Shown here: positions 5,659 through 7,392 of the stretch, piece by piece
How the letters are laid out: each line of letters begins with the position of its first letter
Position numbering within the stretch: the stretch's first letter is position 1
Assembly: GCA_050260215.1 (NCBI GenBank)
Contig: JBLNBU010000189.1
Location: 1-7,392 of the forward strand
Reading direction: 5' to 3'
Length of the DNA stretch: 7,392 bases
DNA from: JBLNBU01 sp050260215
Lineage (GTDB): Bacteria; Pseudomonadota; Alphaproteobacteria; Rhodospirillales; Magnetospirillaceae
The notes under the pieces: generated by a model
The model's input: the letters and a program-made list of their open reading frames with translations, nothing else
Databases searched by the model: none
What the model was told of the DNA's origin: nothing
Position numbers and translations under genes: made by a program

Positions 5659-6150
5659 TCAGTGGCCGAACTTGTCCATCAGCCGGGCCTTGACCCGCGG
5701 GCTGACGAACTGCGAGATGTCGCCGCCTAGGCGACCGATTTCCTTGACGAAGCGCGACGAGATGAACTGGCAGCGCTCGGACGCCATCAGGAACAGCGTT
5801 TCCGTGTCGGGCGCCAGGCGGGCGTTCATGCCGGCCATCTGGAATTCGTATTCGAAGTCCGAGACCGCGCGCAGGCCGCGCACGATCAGGCGTGCCCCGC
5901 ACGAACGGGCGAAGTCGACCAGCAGGTTGTCGAAGGGGCGCACCTCGATGGCGGCCCCGGTGATCTCGGCCACCTCGGCCTCAACCATGGCGACCCGCTC
6001 GGCCAGGTCGAACAGCGGCCCCTTGCCGGCGTTGACCGCCACCGCGACGATCAGGCGGTCGACCACCTTGACCGCGCGGGTGATGATGTCGAGATGGCCG
6101 TTGGTGATCGGGTCGAAGGTACCGGGATACAGGCCGATGCGCTCGCTCAT
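5659..6150 (-). CDS. coaD: Phosphopantetheine adenylyltransferase (CoaD)
   Basis: Transfers AMP from ATP to 4'-phosphopantetheine, giving dephospho-CoA and pyrophosphate, the penultimate step of coenzyme A synthesis in the cytosol. The 163-residue length is typical. The nucleotidyltransferase signature YPGTFDPITNGH (8-19) contains the TxGH-type ATP site with T16 and H19. K43 follows in a VNAGKGPLF segment, IVRGLRAVSDFEYEFQMAGM spans 89-108 with R91, and ISSRFVKEIGRLGGD (130-144) is the second phosphate-binding motif. The ATG at 6148-6150 overlaps the gyrA stop as ATGA, a sign of coupled translation; an upstream ATG at 6228 would add 26 residues of arginine/glycine-rich gyrA shadow and is rejected. 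The next gene, a cyclophilin, starts 33 bases downstream. Essential in most bacteria. Confidence 0.97.
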   Translation of the reverse strand: MSERIGLYPGTFDPITNGHLDIITRAVKVVDRLIVAVAVNAGKGPLFDLAERVAMVEAEVAEITGAAIEVRPFDNLLVDFARSCGARLIVRGLRAVSDFEYEFQMAGMNARLAPDTETLFLMASERCQFISSRFVKEIGRLGGDISQFVSPRVKARLMDKFGH

Positions 6151-7392
6151 TCCTCGGCTCCCGCGGCCTCGCCGCCCTCGTCTTCGCCGTCCTCGGCACC
6201 GTCCTCCCCCGACCCGGCCAGGTCGCACAGGCGCGCCGCCGACACCACCCGCTCGTTCTCGGCGGTGCGCAGCAGGGTCACGCCCTGGGTCTTGCGACCG
6301 GCGATGCGGATGTCATAGACCGGCATGCGGATCAGCTTGCCGCCGTCGCTGACCAGCATGATCTCGTCCTCGTCGGCAATCGGGAACGACGCCACCACCG
6401 GCCCGTTCTTGTCGGTCAGGTCGATGTTGGCGATGCCCTGGCCGCCGCGGCCGGTGATGCGGTACTCGTAGGCCGAGGTGCGCTTGCCGTAGCCGTTCTC
6501 GGTCACGGTCAGGATGAACTGCTGCTCGGCCGCCATCTTCTCCGACTGGTCGGCCGGCAACTCGCCGCGCAGGAAGGCGTCGCGGGTCTCGCTGTCGAAA
6601 TCCACGTGCTTGAGGATGGTCATGCTGATGACCTCGTCGCCGCCTTCCAGCCGGATGCCGCGCACGCCGGTGGAGTCGCGGCCCTTGAACACGCGGACCT
6701 CGGGCACCGGGAAGCGGATGGCCTTGCCCATGCGGGTAGCCAGCAACACGTCGTCGTCGGCGCTGCACGGCTGCACGGCGATGAGGCGCTCGGCGTCGCC
6801 CAGCTTCATGGCGATCTTGCCGTTGGCGCGGATGTCGATGAAGTCGGACAGAAGGTTGCGCCGCACGTCGCCGGTCGAGGTGGCGAACATGACGTTGAGC
6901 TCGCCCCAGGTGGTCTCGTCCTCGGGCAGCGGCATGACCGTCGAGATGGTCTCGCCCTCGTCCAGCGGCAGCAGGTTGACCATGGCCTTGCCGCGGGCCT
7001 GCGGGTTGCCCAGCGGCAGGCGGTAGACCTTCATCTTGTAGGCGATGCCCGACGACGAGAAGAACAGCACCGGCGTGTGGGTATTGGCGACGAACACCTG
7101 GCTGAGGAAATCCTCGTCCTTGATGTTCATGCCCGAGCGGCCCTTGCCGCCGCGCTTCTGCGCCCGGTAGGCCGAAACCGGCACCCGCTTGATGTAGCCG
7201 GTGTTGGTCACCGTCACCACCATGTCCTCGCGGGCGATCAGGTCCTCGATGTCGGCCTCGAACTCGGCGTCCTCGATGGTGGTGCGCCGGGGGTGGCGAA
7301 TTGGTTGCGAATCTCCAGCAGTTCGCCCTTCATCACCTCGAGCAGCTTCGGCCGCGACGACAGGATCTCCAGAAATTCCTTGATCTGGTCGC
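6147..7392 (-). CDS. gyrA: DNA gyrase subunit A, 3' portion, with an apparent frameshift at 7289-7293
   Basis: GyrA is the DNA-cleaving and DNA-wrapping subunit of gyrase, which with GyrB introduces negative supercoils. Only the end of the breakage-reunion core and the C-terminal beta-pinwheel are present; the catalytic tyrosine lies beyond the right edge. The GyrA box appears as QKRGGKG (7140-7160), and weaker repeats of it mark other blades: PQARGKAMV, STGVRGIRL, GRGGQGIANI and GRKTQGVTLL. The protein ends in an acidic tail (GEDGAEDGEDEGGEAAGAEE). The right-edge frame reads QIKEFLEILSSRP through to IRNQFATP, then would stop at 7238-7240; the conserved continuation RRTTIEDAEFEADIEDLI is in the next frame from 7289. 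Adding one C (minus strand) to the five-base run at 7289-7293 restores one frame. The stop overlaps the coaD start. Essential gene, so a sequence error is the likeliest cause. Confidence 0.95.
   Translation of the reverse strand, partial: RPDQGISGDPVVAAEAARGDEGRTAGDSQPIRHPRRTTIEDAEFEADIEDLIAREDMVVTVTNTGYIKRVPVSAYRAQKRGGKGRSGMNIKDEDFLSQVFVANTHTPVLFFSSSGIAYKMKVYRLPLGNPQARGKAMVNLLPLDEGETISTVMPLPEDETTWGELNVMFATSTGDVRRNLLSDFIDIRANGKIAMKLGDAERLIAVQPCSADDDVLLATRMGKAIRFPVPEVRVFKGRDSTGVRGIRLEGGDEVISMTILKHVDFDSETRDAFLRGELPADQSEKMAAEQQFILTVTENGYGKRTSAYEYRITGRGGQGIANIDLTDKNGPVVASFPIADEDEIMLVSDGGKLIRMPVYDIRIAGRKTQGVTLLRTAENERVVSAARLCDLAGSGEDGAEDGEDEGGEAAGAEE

Noticed and set aside
6147..7392. gyrA as a true pseudogene
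   Set aside because: Only one base in a homopolymer separates two conserved frames, the rest is intact to its normal stop overlapping coaD, and gyrA is essential; a sequence error is the simpler reading.

Overview
The window is GC-rich and densely coded, and looks like an ordinary chromosomal segment of an alphaproteobacterium. A Magnetospirillum- or Rhodospirillaceae-like source is my inference from the GC bias, the gyrA-coaD-cyclophilin order, and a small hemerythrin beside a c-di-GMP-type enzyme; no marker gene fixes the genus. I see no transposase, integrase, CRISPR array or phage gene.

Right part (about 4598-7392, minus strand): a housekeeping operon transcribed right to left. It holds the 3' part of gyrA (DNA gyrase subunit A), coaD (phosphopantetheine adenylyltransferase, overlapping gyrA by 4 bases), a cytoplasmic cyclophilin with a GTG start, and a second cyclophilin with a signal peptide. 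The gyrA reading frame is broken by an apparent one-base loss in a G run at 7289-7293, most likely a sequence error.

Middle (about 3494-4600): a tRNA-Lys(UUU) gene on the minus strand has its own sigma70-like promoter just after the cyclophilin operon. It ends at a terminator hairpin shared tail-to-tail with a plus-strand gene for a small hemerythrin-like protein. That protein keeps one iron site's histidines but has lost two of the three histidines expected at the other. A short unrecognised protein is transcribed divergently from it.

Left part (1-3423, minus strand): five genes run in the same direction. They encode a 306-residue protein with a C-terminal helix-turn-helix, a 73-residue two-helix membrane protein, an EamA/DMT-family transporter whose TTG start overlaps the preceding stop, a small GFA-family zinc protein with all seven cysteines, and an HD-GYP phosphodiesterase-like protein with a C-terminal CxxC/CxxC module that runs off the left edge. 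Short gaps and one overlap suggest partial co-transcription, but no shared pathway is evident.

No stretch over 300 bases lacks a gene. I found no convincing new multi-gene system. The points most worth a second look are the altered hemerythrin metal site, the gyrA frame break, and the HD-GYP protein with a putative zinc ribbon.
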